Source of the DNA: Sphaerisporangium flaviroseum
GTDB taxonomy: Bacteria; Actinomycetota; Actinomycetes; Streptosporangiales; Streptosporangiaceae
Assembly (NCBI RefSeq): GCF_039537005.1
Contig: NZ_BAAAZR010000001.1
Span: 620,001 to 684,000 of the forward strand
Length of the DNA stretch: 64,000 bases
Reading direction: 5' to 3'
How positions within the stretch are numbered: the first letter of the stretch is position 1; every line of letters starts with the position of its first letter. This document shows, in pieces, positions 53,820 to 62,607 of the stretch. A program made the position numbers and the translations under genes. A model generated the notes under the pieces. That model worked only from the letters and a program-made list of their open reading frames with translations. It was not told the DNA's origin and ran no database searches.

Positions 53820-54417
53820 GTGAGTCTCCAATTGTGGGGTTGACGTCGCCGAGCACGATCCGGACCTTCCTGCGCGCCCGGTTCAGCCGGGAGGCGACCG
53901 TGCCGTAGGCGATGTTCAGTGACGTGGCGACCTCGTCGTAGCTCATCCCGGCCACCGCGACGAGTAGGAGCACGTCTCTGTCACCCGCCGAGAGTCCGGC
54001 CAACGCCACCGCGAGCGGCCTCCGTACGCCCGCCGCGTCCACTCGGGTGAGCACCCGGTCCTCCGGCCCCGCGTCGGTCGCCTCCGCCACGGGAGCCCGT
54101 CGGAACGCCGCCAGCATGCGGGAAAGCGCCCTGTTATGGCGCGCGACCTGATGGATCGCGATGCCGTAGAGCCAGGGCCGCACGGCGCCGCGCACGGGGT
54201 TGAAAGTGTCGCGCTTGCGGAAGGCTGTCAGGAAGGTCTCCGCAGCCAGGTCGTCCGCGGCGTCGCGGCCGAGCCGTACGGACAGGTAGCGGTAGATCTC
54301 CGCGAAATACCGGTCATAGAGAATCGCGAACCGTTCCGGCTGCTGAACTGACTCGGCGATGACCGTCACATCGTCGGCCTCGATCGGGGGGTCGCCCACC
54401 TCTGGCGGAGCGGTCAT
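53812..54417 (-). CDS. ECF-family RNA polymerase sigma factor
   Basis: 201 residues from ATG 54417, with GAAGGGACA upstream. Region 2 is FAILYDRYFAEIYRYLSVRLG then DLAAETFLTAFRKRD; region 4 is LSAGDRDVLLLVAVAGMSYDEVATSL with TVASRLNRARRKVR. It lacks the extended C-terminal domains of SigJ or ECF41 types. It directs transcription to a stress or envelope regulon and probably its own operon. It is first in a three-gene unit with two CU044_5270-like genes. Confidence 0.9.
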   Translation of the reverse strand: MTAPPEVGDPPIEADDVTVIAESVQQPERFAILYDRYFAEIYRYLSVRLGRDAADDLAAETFLTAFRKRDTFNPVRGAVRPWLYGIAIHQVARHNRALSRMLAAFRRAPVAEATDAGPEDRVLTRVDAAGVRRPLAVALAGLSAGDRDVLLLVAVAGMSYDEVATSLNIAYGTVASRLNRARRKVRIVLGDVNPTIGDSHG

Positions 54418-54756
54418 CCGCAGTGTCCCTTCTTTCGCTTACCCCTACTCCGCCGATCGCCGCTTTCCCCTTCTCGGTGAGCCATTGGGGGACAACATTG
54501 ACGCCATCCCCCTTCGCGCCTGGAGAGCACGGCAAGGCCACCGCGGGTGCCGGCCCCGTCATGTGCTCGCACACACCGTCGTCCGGCCGGGCACATCGAG
54601 GCGCTGAAAAGCCGGCCTGTCATCGCTGACATCGTCAGGTGCTCCCGGGACCTGCCCTTGAGGCTCTGGCGGCTGGTGTCGCGATTGTGGCTCTCTACGT
54701 GATTCGCGGATCGACATAGCCACGATTTCGTGCGAATAGCGGCAGCCGTGAATGCA
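54418..54756. other. intergenic region between the sigma operon and the subtilase gene
   Basis: About 340 bases with short open frames only. It should contain the promoter of the sigma-factor operon near its left end and the terminator of the subtilase gene near its right end, but I found no convincing hairpin or promoter match. Confidence 0.4.
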
Positions 54757-57700
54757 TCAGCGTGCCGTGGCGATCCGGTAGGCGCGGATTACGGTCTGTT
54801 CGACGGTATTACCGGAGATGTCGGTGGACTTGGCCCGGAGCGACACGAACCCGTCCGCATCGGGGTGGTGCAGGACCACCCTGGAGCCCGTGATCTTCGT
54901 CGGTGTCCAGGTGGTGCCGTCGTCGTAGGAGACCTCCACCGCGAGGTCGCGGGCGCGGCCTGCCCCGCTGCCTGGGAGCGGGTGTACGGTGACCGGCACC
55001 GTGAAGCCGCGACCGGCAGGCGCGGTGTTCTGCGCGTCGAGGTCGGGGGTGAAGCGCACCACGGACACCGGCAGGCGGGTGGAAGTTTCCGCGGTGGCCG
55101 AGCGGAATGTCCAGGTCACCGAGGTGCGGGTGGACAGGGTGGCGGGGGCGCCGCGTTCGGCCTGGGCGACCAGCCGGTAGGTCGCCTGTTCGGGAGGTAC
55201 GGGGAAGTCGGCCGTCAAGGATGGTGCCTCGCCGACGAGTTGGCCGTCGCGGTAGAGGGCGGTGTGCTCGGTGGCGCGCGAGGAGTAGCCGAGCGAGCCG
55301 CGACCATCGCCGAACATCCACAGGCCGGTCGAGATTACGTCGCCGTCGCGGCTGACGCTGTCGCCGTCCTGATCCCCTGACGGCAGCGAGGGCCCGAACA
55401 CGCCGCGGTTCCACAGCTCAGTGGTGACCTGGCCGGTCCGGTAGCTGGTAGCGCCAGACTCGAACCTGTTGACCCGGCCGTCCGTGCCGTACTCCCACAG
55501 GACACGCTGCCAGCGGATGCCGCCGTCGGTGTTGAGGTATTCGGTCTGGACGGACGGCGTGCTGAACGACGTCGTGATCAGGACGGAGGCTATCTTGCCG
55601 TCGCGCGGCCAAGCCCGGCTCGCTGCCCTGGCTTGTGCGCCCGGCAGGTGGCGAGCGTAGTCGGTACGGACTTCCGCCAGGTCCTTCTTCGCGACGGCCC
55701 GGTGGAACCCGGTCACCATGCGACCTTGCTCAAACCACGCCAGCCGATAGGTGTCCGTGCCGACCCAGTGCCCCGCCACCATGGTCAAGAAGCCCTCGTA
55801 GTGGCGGTCCGGCCCAAGTTGGGCGGTGAAGGCCCGATCGAACCCGCTCGGAAGCCACCTGCTGTTGCGTCGCGTTCCATCAGGAGCGCGCCACTGGAAG
55901 ACGACCTCGGCTTGCTTTAGCTTAGCGTCTGAACTGGGAAGCTGCACCGAGAGAGGTCGGCCGAGGCGGGCGTCGGCATCGACGGTCTGGGATCTGTCCA
56001 GGTCGACTTTCGGGTGGACGAGCAGCGTGAGGCCGTCGTCGCTCAAGATCGTGGTCTCCACCTGCCACTTGCCTTTCGGCAGCCGGAACCGGGACGTGCT
56101 CTCGCCGCCGAACACCACGATCGGCAGCTGATCGACGTCCAATCTCTGGAGAGCCAGCTCGTAGTCGCCGGTGGGATTTCCTGCCCTGTCGGTGTGCTTC
56201 ACGGTTAGGTCGTAACTTTCGACCTCCTTCTCCACCGCCACCGGCGTGCTCACGGTTACCCCGTCCGCCCCTGTGGCCTCGATGAAGCCGCCCAGGAGCC
56301 CGTCGGGAACGTCGGTGCGGGTGTCCGCCGTTACAGTGGCCTCGGCCTGACCGCCCACAGGCAGGGTGAGGGTGTCCGGGGTCACCGTGAACGCTTTGCC
56401 GGCCCGCGCTACAAGGTGCAGCGTGACCGGCTTGTCAAGAAGATTGTGGTAGGTCAGCTTCTTGGCGATCGGCTGGTCATCCTGGTGAGGCCATGCCTGC
56501 AGGCCGTACCCGAGCCCTGGAGGCTCGGCGGTCACGCCTTGAGCCGCTGCCCGGTCCGCGTCCACCCTGCCCGCTCCCTGTGCGAAGATCCCGATCTCCG
56601 GGCTAGGCTTGGCCGAGCCCATCAACGCGGCCTTAAGCGTGCCGGCCTTCCAGCCCGGGTGTGCGCCCGCCAGCAGGGCGGCCACCCCCGCCACGTGCGG
56701 CGTGGCCATCGAAGTCCCCGACTTGGCGACGTACGGCCCGCTCCCCGGGCTGTCCTTGCCCCGGGCGGCGGTGATGTCCACGCCCGGCGCGGTGATGTCC
56801 GGTTTCAGTCCGCCGTCGCCGATCCGCGGCCCCCGGTTGGAGAACGGGGCCAACTCGTCCGCCTTGCTGACCGCGCCCACGGCCACGGCGGCCTCCGCGC
56901 TCGCAGGCGAGCTAACCGCGCGGTCCAGACCGTTGTTGCCCGCAGCCACCACGAACAGCGTGCCGTACCCCTCGGTCAAGGTCTGGATGCCCTGCTCCAG
57001 CGGGTCGAGGTCCGGCGTGTCAGGCCTGCCCAGGCTCATGTTCACCACCCGGGCGCCCTGCTCTGCCGCCCACTGCATCCCGGCCAGGATGGCGGAGTCG
57101 CTACAGAATTGCGACTCGCAGACCTTCCCGTCCAGCAAGGTGACATCAGGGGCCACGCCGCGGTACTTCCCTCCGGAGGCCGCGCCGGTCCCGACGATAG
57201 TGGACGCCACGTGGGTACCGTGCCCGACCACGTCGCGCTCGTCGGGCTCCTCGGTGAAGTCCGCTCGGGCAGTCACCTTCCCCGCCAGGTCGGGATGAGT
57301 GGCGTCGATGCCGGTGTCGAGGACCGCTACCTTGACTCCAGTTCCGGTGAAGCCCCGCGCCCAGGCGGCTGGCGCGCCGATCTGCTTCACGCTGGTGTCC
57401 AGCGAGATCTCGCTACGGCCGTCGAGCCAGATCTTCCCCTGGCCGCGCTTGGCGTCCTGCCAGAAGCGGGACGCGTCTGCCCGCTCCTGCTGCACGGCGA
57501 AGCCGTGAACAGCGGCGAGTTCTCTGAGCCCCGAGGCTCCTCGCAGCGAGCGGGACCGGGCGGCGCCGGTGACGATGAGCGGCAGCTTCGAGTGCCGGTC
57601 GTCGTAGCCGAACTTCAGCAGCGTGCTCACCTCGAACAGGCGAGGATCCAGCCGCCCCGCCCTCAGCAGAGGGACCGCGTCGCTGGGCACAACCCGCAGA

Positions 57701-57927
57701 CGCCCGCCGCTGTCGTCAGTACTGAAGGTGATGTTCGCCCGCCCCTCACCGCGCTCGATCACCGCATTCAGCTCTTCGTCGACGGTCACCCGATCACCCG
57801 TGATCAGCGTGACCGTACGATCGCCGGTCTGCGGCTCGGCTAAAGAGGCTTCGGCCGAGGTGGGTACCGCGGTCAGCACCGCGGTGGCCAGCAGTAATGC
57901 CCCCACCGCTCTCGTTCTCTTGCGCAC
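54757..57927 (-). CDS. secreted S8-family subtilisin-like protease
   Basis: 1056 residues from GTG 57927, chosen because GGAG lies 8 bases upstream and a signal peptide (VRKRTRAVGALLLATAVL) begins there. A pro-region is followed by the peptidase S8 domain: Asp in VAVLDTGID, His in VGHGTHVAST, Asn of the oxyanion hole in VVAAGNNGLD and Ser in SGTSMATPHVAG. After the catalytic domain about 600 residues form beta-rich accessory domains, as in large actinomycete subtilases. It degrades protein outside the cell. Fewer than 50 bases separate its start from the gene scraps at 57974. Confidence 0.92.
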   Translation of the reverse strand: MRKRTRAVGALLLATAVLTAVPTSAEASLAEPQTGDRTVTLITGDRVTVDEELNAVIERGEGRANITFSTDDSGGRLRVVPSDAVPLLRAGRLDPRLFEVSTLLKFGYDDRHSKLPLIVTGAARSRSLRGASGLRELAAVHGFAVQQERADASRFWQDAKRGQGKIWLDGRSEISLDTSVKQIGAPAAWARGFTGTGVKVAVLDTGIDATHPDLAGKVTARADFTEEPDERDVVGHGTHVASTIVGTGAASGGKYRGVAPDVTLLDGKVCESQFCSDSAILAGMQWAAEQGARVVNMSLGRPDTPDLDPLEQGIQTLTEGYGTLFVVAAGNNGLDRAVSSPASAEAAVAVGAVSKADELAPFSNRGPRIGDGGLKPDITAPGVDITAARGKDSPGSGPYVAKSGTSMATPHVAGVAALLAGAHPGWKAGTLKAALMGSAKPSPEIGIFAQGAGRVDADRAAAQGVTAEPPGLGYGLQAWPHQDDQPIAKKLTYHNLLDKPVTLHLVARAGKAFTVTPDTLTLPVGGQAEATVTADTRTDVPDGLLGGFIEATGADGVTVSTPVAVEKEVESYDLTVKHTDRAGNPTGDYELALQRLDVDQLPIVVFGGESTSRFRLPKGKWQVETTILSDDGLTLLVHPKVDLDRSQTVDADARLGRPLSVQLPSSDAKLKQAEVVFQWRAPDGTRRNSRWLPSGFDRAFTAQLGPDRHYEGFLTMVAGHWVGTDTYRLAWFEQGRMVTGFHRAVAKKDLAEVRTDYARHLPGAQARAASRAWPRDGKIASVLITTSFSTPSVQTEYLNTDGGIRWQRVLWEYGTDGRVNRFESGATSYRTGQVTTELWNRGVFGPSLPSGDQDGDSVSRDGDVISTGLWMFGDGRGSLGYSSRATEHTALYRDGQLVGEAPSLTADFPVPPEQATYRLVAQAERGAPATLSTRTSVTWTFRSATAETSTRLPVSVVRFTPDLDAQNTAPAGRGFTVPVTVHPLPGSGAGRARDLAVEVSYDDGTTWTPTKITGSRVVLHHPDADGFVSLRAKSTDISGNTVEQTVIRAYRIATAR

Positions 57928-57973
57928 GGTGACATCTCCGGATCGTCGACAGTGAATCACTGCTTATCCGCCG

Positions 57974-58186
57974 ATGCCGGAGATTCCCTTCACGCGCCTC
58001 GGGATGGTCGTCGGCTTGGCGGCCTTCGACGCCTGCGCGCACGCGGATGCGCGCCAGGCGTTCGCCTTCGCGACGGTGTACGCCGAGGAGGCGGGCGAAT
58101 GGCACCTCCGCGCGAAGATCGACTCCTTCCGCGCCCGGCAGGACATCTGGATCGGCAACTCCGACTCCGGGCTCACCTACGCCAGA
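57974..58186 (+). pseudogene. C-terminal scrap of an actinomycete HTH/TPR-type regulator
   Basis: The frame MVVGLAAFDACAHADARQAF, then AEEAGEWHLRAKIDSFRARQ and DIWIGNSDSGLTYA matches the helical repeat region of XRE-type regulators common in actinomycetes, in which EAGDWHMRAKVLS and DPDSGLTY are typical. It starts and ends abruptly, with about 70 residues left. No HTH is present. Confidence 0.45.
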
Positions 58187-58221
58187 GTGGGGCGCTCACC
58201 GGCGGCGGCGCCTACAGCCGC

Positions 58222-58505
58222 CGTCGTTCTCTCGACGGTGCTGGCTACCCGCATCGTGACGTCCTTTTCACCAAGGTGCGCGACCAATTCAACCTGTCTG
58301 AGCCGGTTGACGATCTGTGGAGCCGCTATCGCCGACGCATGCCGTACTCGTCCGCTGTCGCCCGGAGGTGCGGGACGGGCTGTTGCGGCTCCGTGCGTCG
58401 GGCTGGCGGGTCCGATCGTCACCAACGGGACGGCGGACAACCAGCTTGGCAAGATCCAGCGGACTGCATTGGTCGAGGCCGTGGACGCCGTCGCGCTTCC
58501 GCGCC
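58222..58505 (+). pseudogene. HAD-family hydrolase scrap with two frameshifts
   Basis: Three successive frames give one HAD-like reading: FTKVRDQFNLSEPVDDLWSR, then VRCRPEVRDGLLRLRASGWRV, then IVTNGTADNQLGKIQRTALV. TNGTADNQ is the HAD motif II region (Thr/Ser with following Asn-Gly). The N-terminal DxD motif and the C-terminal half are lost. Between 58506 and 58694 another short piece (around 58600-58650, PAIHVQRLERPYKT) resembles the start of an ABC transporter ATPase. The whole stretch is decayed. Confidence 0.55.
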
Positions 58506-58694
58506 ACCACCTCCTACGGCGACATCACGGCCCGCAGCCTCTAAGGAGCAGAACCAGGACCATCCGGCCGGGCCCACCGCGATCGAGGACCCGGCCGTCC
58601 GTCCTGGGGGGCCTGCGATCCACGTGCAGCGCCTGGAGAGGCCGTACAAGACGCCTAACGAAGGTCGCCGGCGGCCCCGCGGCCGCGGCCTTTG

Positions 58695-59807
58695 CTACTG
58701 ATCGTCCACGGCGAGACCGACGCCTACTGCTTCCCGGAAGTCGCCCGGGCCCGCAGCGTTCGAGAGGCGGCAGTGAACCGTCAGACCGCCACCCGGATTC
58801 GGTCGTGCCGTCACGGTCATCGCGTGGGCTCTCGCGATTGAAGCGACGATGGAAAGGCCCAGGCCGGAGCCGTTGGCGCTTCGCGTACGGTCGGGCGCCA
58901 TCCGGCGGAAGGGCTCGAACAGCTCGGGAATGCGATCGGCCGGGACCTCCGGACCGGTATTGGACACGACCAGCCCGTCATCCGGTGTCACACGTACTTC
59001 CACACTTCCGTCGGGCACATTGTGCCGGACCCCGTTTTCCACCAGGTTGGTCACCAACTGGGTGAGCAGTACGGGGTCCCCCACCACGGTGGTGGGCCGC
59101 GACCGCAGCGTCACCCTGGGGAAGCCGGCCACGACGTCCGCGGCGACCCGGTCGAACCGCACGGCCTCGACCTCGTCGAGGCCGTGGTCGCTGCGTGCCA
59201 GCACCAGGAGTCCGTCGATCAGGCGCTCCGTCCGCCGGTTGGCCTCCAGCAACTCCGCTCTGAAGCGCTCGATCCGGTCAGGTGTCGGGTCGGCCAGGCC
59301 GATCTGGATGGCCGCCCGCTGAATGGCGAGCGGTGTCCGCAGTTCATGCGAGGCGTTCGCGACGAACCTGCTCTGTGCGGTCACCGCGCGTTCGAGGCGG
59401 TCCAGCATGGCGTCGAAGGTGTCGGCCAGCTCTTTCAACTCGTCCTTCGGCCCCTTGAGCGCGATCCGTTCGTGCAGGTTCGTCACCGACAGCCGCCGGG
59501 CGGTCCCCGTGATCCGCCCCAACGGGCGCAGTGTGCGCCCGGCCAGCCACCACCCGGCACAGATCGAAACACCGATCAGCACGACCCCCACGACCAGCGT
59601 GATGATCGAGATGCCGGGGCCGGTGCTGGCGACGTGCCGCACGATGAGGGGCGTGCCGTCGGGGGCGAAATGGACGGCGGCCGACTCCGTCCTCGACTGG
59701 TACAGGACGCCATAGGTGACGAAGACGTTGACGGCGGCCAGTACGGCCATGGACGTGGCGACGAACAGCACACTGTAGAGCGCGGCGAGCCGGACCCTGA
59801 GCGTCAT
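58695..59807 (-). CDS. sensor histidine kinase
   Basis: 370 residues from ATG 59807, overlapping the response-regulator stop by ATGA. Two membrane helices (about residues 7-37 and 64-90) flank a short extracellular loop of about 26 residues. A HAMP domain, the H box ASHELRTPLA, N box TNLVENGVRHN and G boxes GSGLGLSI follow. The small sensor loop suggests it senses the membrane or a partner protein. With the regulator it probably controls the divergent lipoprotein-MacAB-like operon at 60549-63794. Confidence 0.92.
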   Translation of the reverse strand: MTLRVRLAALYSVLFVATSMAVLAAVNVFVTYGVLYQSRTESAAVHFAPDGTPLIVRHVASTGPGISIITLVVGVVLIGVSICAGWWLAGRTLRPLGRITGTARRLSVTNLHERIALKGPKDELKELADTFDAMLDRLERAVTAQSRFVANASHELRTPLAIQRAAIQIGLADPTPDRIERFRAELLEANRRTERLIDGLLVLARSDHGLDEVEAVRFDRVAADVVAGFPRVTLRSRPTTVVGDPVLLTQLVTNLVENGVRHNVPDGSVEVRVTPDDGLVVSNTGPEVPADRIPELFEPFRRMAPDRTRSANGSGLGLSIVASIARAHAMTVTARPNPGGGLTVHCRLSNAAGPGDFREAVGVGLAVDDQ

Positions 59808-60460
59808 GACAGGTGGTATCCGCTGCCGGAGACCGTCTCGATGACCGGAGGGTCGCCGAGCTTGGCGCGCAGCTTGCTCATGGTGACCCGGACGACCCCG
59901 CTGAACGGGTCGGTGTGCTCGTCCCAGGCCCGCTCCAGCAGTTCCTCCGCGCTCACGATCGCGCCGTCCGCCCGCATGAGGACCTCCAGCAGGGCGAACT
60001 CCTTGCGCGACAGCGCCAGATAGCGGCCGTCCCGGAACGCCTGCATGCGCGGTGTGTCGAGGACGATGTCGCCGTGGGTCAGCAGTGGCGGGACGGGCGC
60101 CCGGCTGCGGCGTCCGAGGGCCTGGACACGTGCCACGAGTTCCGCGTAGTCGAACGGCTTGGGCAAGTAGTCGTCGGCACCGAGGCCCAGCCCGGCGACC
60201 CGATCGCGTACGGACGCCGCCGCCGTCAGCATCAAGATCCTCGTACGGGCACCCGCTTGCGCGAGGTCACGGCAGATGACGTCACCAGGCGTTCCCGGTA
60301 GGTCGCGGTCCAGCACGAGCACGTCGTAGTCGTTGACGCTCAGCCGTTCGGCCGCCGCCGTGCCGTCGTAGGCGACGTCGACCGCCATCGCGTACCTGCG
60401 CAGCCCTTCGGCGACCAGGTCCGCGAGAGCCTTCTCGTCTTCGGCCACAAGCACACGCAT
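59804..60460 (-). CDS. OmpR-family response regulator
   Basis: 218 residues from ATG 60460 (MRVLVAEDE, the usual opening); ATG 60472 would add four residues. The receiver has the acidic pair in AEDE, phospho-acceptor Asp in VLVLDRDLPG, Thr in LMLTAAAS and Lys in YLPKPFD. The winged-helix DNA-binding domain ends RVTMSKLRAKLGDPPVIETV then GSGYHLS. It lies 88 bases from the divergent lipoprotein gene, so the shared region 60461-60548 should hold its own and the export operon's control sites. Confidence 0.92.
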   Translation of the reverse strand: MRVLVAEDEKALADLVAEGLRRYAMAVDVAYDGTAAAERLSVNDYDVLVLDRDLPGTPGDVICRDLAQAGARTRILMLTAAASVRDRVAGLGLGADDYLPKPFDYAELVARVQALGRRSRAPVPPLLTHGDIVLDTPRMQAFRDGRYLALSRKEFALLEVLMRADGAIVSAEELLERAWDEHTDPFSGVVRVTMSKLRAKLGDPPVIETVSGSGYHLS

Positions 60461-60548
60461 GACCCAAGTCATACCCGGTCAGGGGTTACCTGGGCGTTAA
60501 CGAGCGCGGAGACGGCCGCGAAACGTCCCCTCCGCGATCGTCTGCCGC

Positions 60549-60971
60549 ATGAGAATCCTCGTTATCGCCCTGGCGTTCCTCGTCGTGGGATGCGGCGCCA
60601 TCCCGGGCCTCGGTGCCGACGGCAAGAAGCACGACCAGCTCGTCAAGTACGCCCAGTGCCTCCGGCAGCAGGGCGTCAACGCGTCAGACCCGCCGGCCGG
60701 TGAGGACGGCTTCAACCTCGACGCCCGTGGTGTGCCCAAGGACAAGCTCGAAGCCGCCCTGAAGACCTGCAAGCAGTATGCCCCGAAGGAGGAACCTCCG
60801 AGCGCGGAGGACCTCGACAGGATGCGCAAGACGGCCGCCTGCCTGCGCAAGAACGGCGTCGAGGCGTCCGACCCGACGGCCGCCGAGCCGGGGATCAGAG
60901 TCGGTTCGCCACCGCCGGGCAAGGACATCGACGCCATCATGGCCGCCTGCCAGAAAGAGGTGGGGGAGTGA
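60549..60971 (+). CDS. small lipoprotein with an internal duplication
   Basis: 140 residues from ATG 60549. The lipobox is VVGC with Cys15. The mature part contains two related halves: YAQCLRQQGVNASDP...LKTCKQY and TAACLRKNGVEASDP...MAACQKEV, each with a Cys pair and a CLR-x-x-GV-x-ASDP core. This two-Cys repeat is common in actinomycete lipoproteins found next to MacA-like adaptors. It overlaps the next gene by GTGA and is co-translated with the export system. Its role may be periplasmic binding or sensing (inference). Confidence 0.82.
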   Translation: MRILVIALAFLVVGCGAIPGLGADGKKHDQLVKYAQCLRQQGVNASDPPAGEDGFNLDARGVPKDKLEAALKTCKQYAPKEEPPSAEDLDRMRKTAACLRKNGVEASDPTAAEPGIRVGSPPPGKDIDAIMAACQKEVGE

Positions 60972-61954
60972 GGCGGCTGGTCGCCGTGGCACTCGTGCTG
61001 ACCGCCTGCACTCCGACGCAGGCGGCCACCCCGTCGTTCCCCACGACACCCGTCGTCCGTACGGACCTGGTCAGCAGGACCAACGTGGACGGCACGCTCG
61101 GCTACGCGGGCCGCACAACCGTGGCCGGCGGCTCGGGAATCGTGACGTGGCTGCCCGCGGAAGGCCGGATCATCAGGCGCGGCCAGCGGGTCTATGCGGC
61201 CGACGGGCACGCCGTTCCGCTCATCTACGGGCGGACCCCACTGTGGCGAACGCTGTCGGTTGGAATGCGAGGCCGGGATGTGCGGGTGGTCGAGCGGAAT
61301 CTCGCCGCCTTGGGCCACTCGCTGGTCGTGGACGACCGGTTCACCTGGACGACGGCGCGGGCCGTCAAGGCGTGGCAGCGCCACCTCGGCCGACCCCGGA
61401 CCGGCACGCTCACCCCGTCGGACACCGTCGTGGAACCCGGCCCGATCAGGGTCGCCTCACGTGCCGCACGGCTCGGCGGGCCCGCCTCGGGCCCGCTGCT
61501 CACCGTCACCGGACTGAAACGTCAGGTGGTCGTCGACATTCCCGTCGACCGGCAGCAACTCGCGGTCAAAGGCGGAAAGGTCACCATCACGCTCCCCGGC
61601 GGAAAGACCACGACGGGGCACGTCACCACCATCGGCACCGTCGCTAAGGCGGCGACCACCGGCCAGACCGGGCAGGGCACCGAGACGGCCACCATCGCCG
61701 TCACGATCACCCTGGACCGCCCGAAGGCCGCGGGACGTCTCGTCGCGGCACCTGTCACCGCCGGGTTCGCCGGCGCCGTTCACAAGGGCGTGCTCGCCGT
61801 GCCCGTCGAGGCCCTGCTCGGGCAGGCGGACGGCACGTTCGCGGTCAACGCGGCGGGACGGCTTGTCCCGGTCGAGATCGGACTGTTCGCCGAAGGGCTC
61901 GTCGAGGTCGCCGGAGTGGCCGAGGGCACGCAGGTTCAGGTGCCCAAGCCATGA
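60968..61954 (+). CDS. MacA-like membrane-fusion protein with peptidoglycan-binding domain
   Basis: 328 residues from GTG 60968. The signal has LTAC with Cys14, a lipobox. A barrel-sandwich-like domain (VDGTLGYAGRTTVAG, then GRIIRRGQRVYAADG) is interrupted by a peptidoglycan-binding domain (about residues 90-140; LSVGMRGRDVRVVERNLAAL), a fusion typical of actinomycete ABC efflux adaptors. The C-terminal domains end with VPVEALLGQADGTFAV. It links the ABC exporter to the cell wall. It overlaps the ATPase gene by ATGA. Confidence 0.87.
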   Translation: MRRLVAVALVLTACTPTQAATPSFPTTPVVRTDLVSRTNVDGTLGYAGRTTVAGGSGIVTWLPAEGRIIRRGQRVYAADGHAVPLIYGRTPLWRTLSVGMRGRDVRVVERNLAALGHSLVVDDRFTWTTARAVKAWQRHLGRPRTGTLTPSDTVVEPGPIRVASRAARLGGPASGPLLTVTGLKRQVVVDIPVDRQQLAVKGGKVTITLPGGKTTTGHVTTIGTVAKAATTGQTGQGTETATIAVTITLDRPKAAGRLVAAPVTAGFAGAVHKGVLAVPVEALLGQADGTFAVNAAGRLVPVEIGLFAEGLVEVAGVAEGTQVQVPKP

Positions 61955-62607
61955 GCGTCATCGAGCTGGAGAACGTGTCCAAGACGTACCCGGGCGGGGT
62001 GCGGGCCCTGTGGGACGCGACGCTGACGATCGGCCCAGGGGAGCTGGTGGCCGTCTGCGGGCCGTCCGGGTCGGGCAAGTCCACCATGCTGCACCTCATG
62101 GGGACGCTCGACCGCCCGAGCGAGGGCCGCGTCAGGCTGCTCGGCCACGACATGGCCACTCTGTCCGACCGGCGGCTGTCGGCGGTGAGAGCGAACTGGA
62201 TCGGGTTCGTCTTCCAGCAGTTCTTCCTCACCACCCACCTGACGGCCGCGGAGAACGTGGCCACCAGGCTGCTTTACCGGGGCGTCCCCGCCCGCCGCCG
62301 CATCCTGGCCGCGCACGAGGCGCTCGAACGCGTCGGGCTCGGCGATCGGCTCACCCATCGCCCCCACGAGCTGTCGGGCGGCGAACGCCAGCGGGTGGCC
62401 ATCGCCCGCGCCCTGGTCGCCCGGCCGGTGGTGCTGTTCGCCGACGAACCCACCGGCAACCTGGACACGGCCTCCGGTGCGGGCATCGTCGACATCCTGT
62501 GGAAACTGCACGAGGAGGGCACCACCGTCGTGGTCATCACCCACAACACCGACCTGGCCGAGGCGCTCCCACGCCGCGTGGACGTCTTGGACGGGAGGCT
62601 CCTGTGA
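61951..62607 (+). CDS. ABC exporter ATPase (MacB/LolD type)
   Basis: 218 residues. Walker A GPSGSGKST (about residues 38-46), Q-loop FVFQQFF, signature LSGGERQRVAIARAL, Walker B VVLFADEPTGNLD and H-loop VVVITHN are all intact. It is of the MacB/LolD/FtsE subfamily, which drives mechanotransmission-type exporters. ATGA overlap at the start and GTGA overlap with the permease at the end give a tightly coupled four-gene operon. Confidence 0.93.
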   Translation: MSVIELENVSKTYPGGVRALWDATLTIGPGELVAVCGPSGSGKSTMLHLMGTLDRPSEGRVRLLGHDMATLSDRRLSAVRANWIGFVFQQFFLTTHLTAAENVATRLLYRGVPARRRILAAHEALERVGLGDRLTHRPHELSGGERQRVAIARALVARPVVLFADEPTGNLDTASGAGIVDILWKLHEEGTTVVVITHNTDLAEALPRRVDVLDGRLL

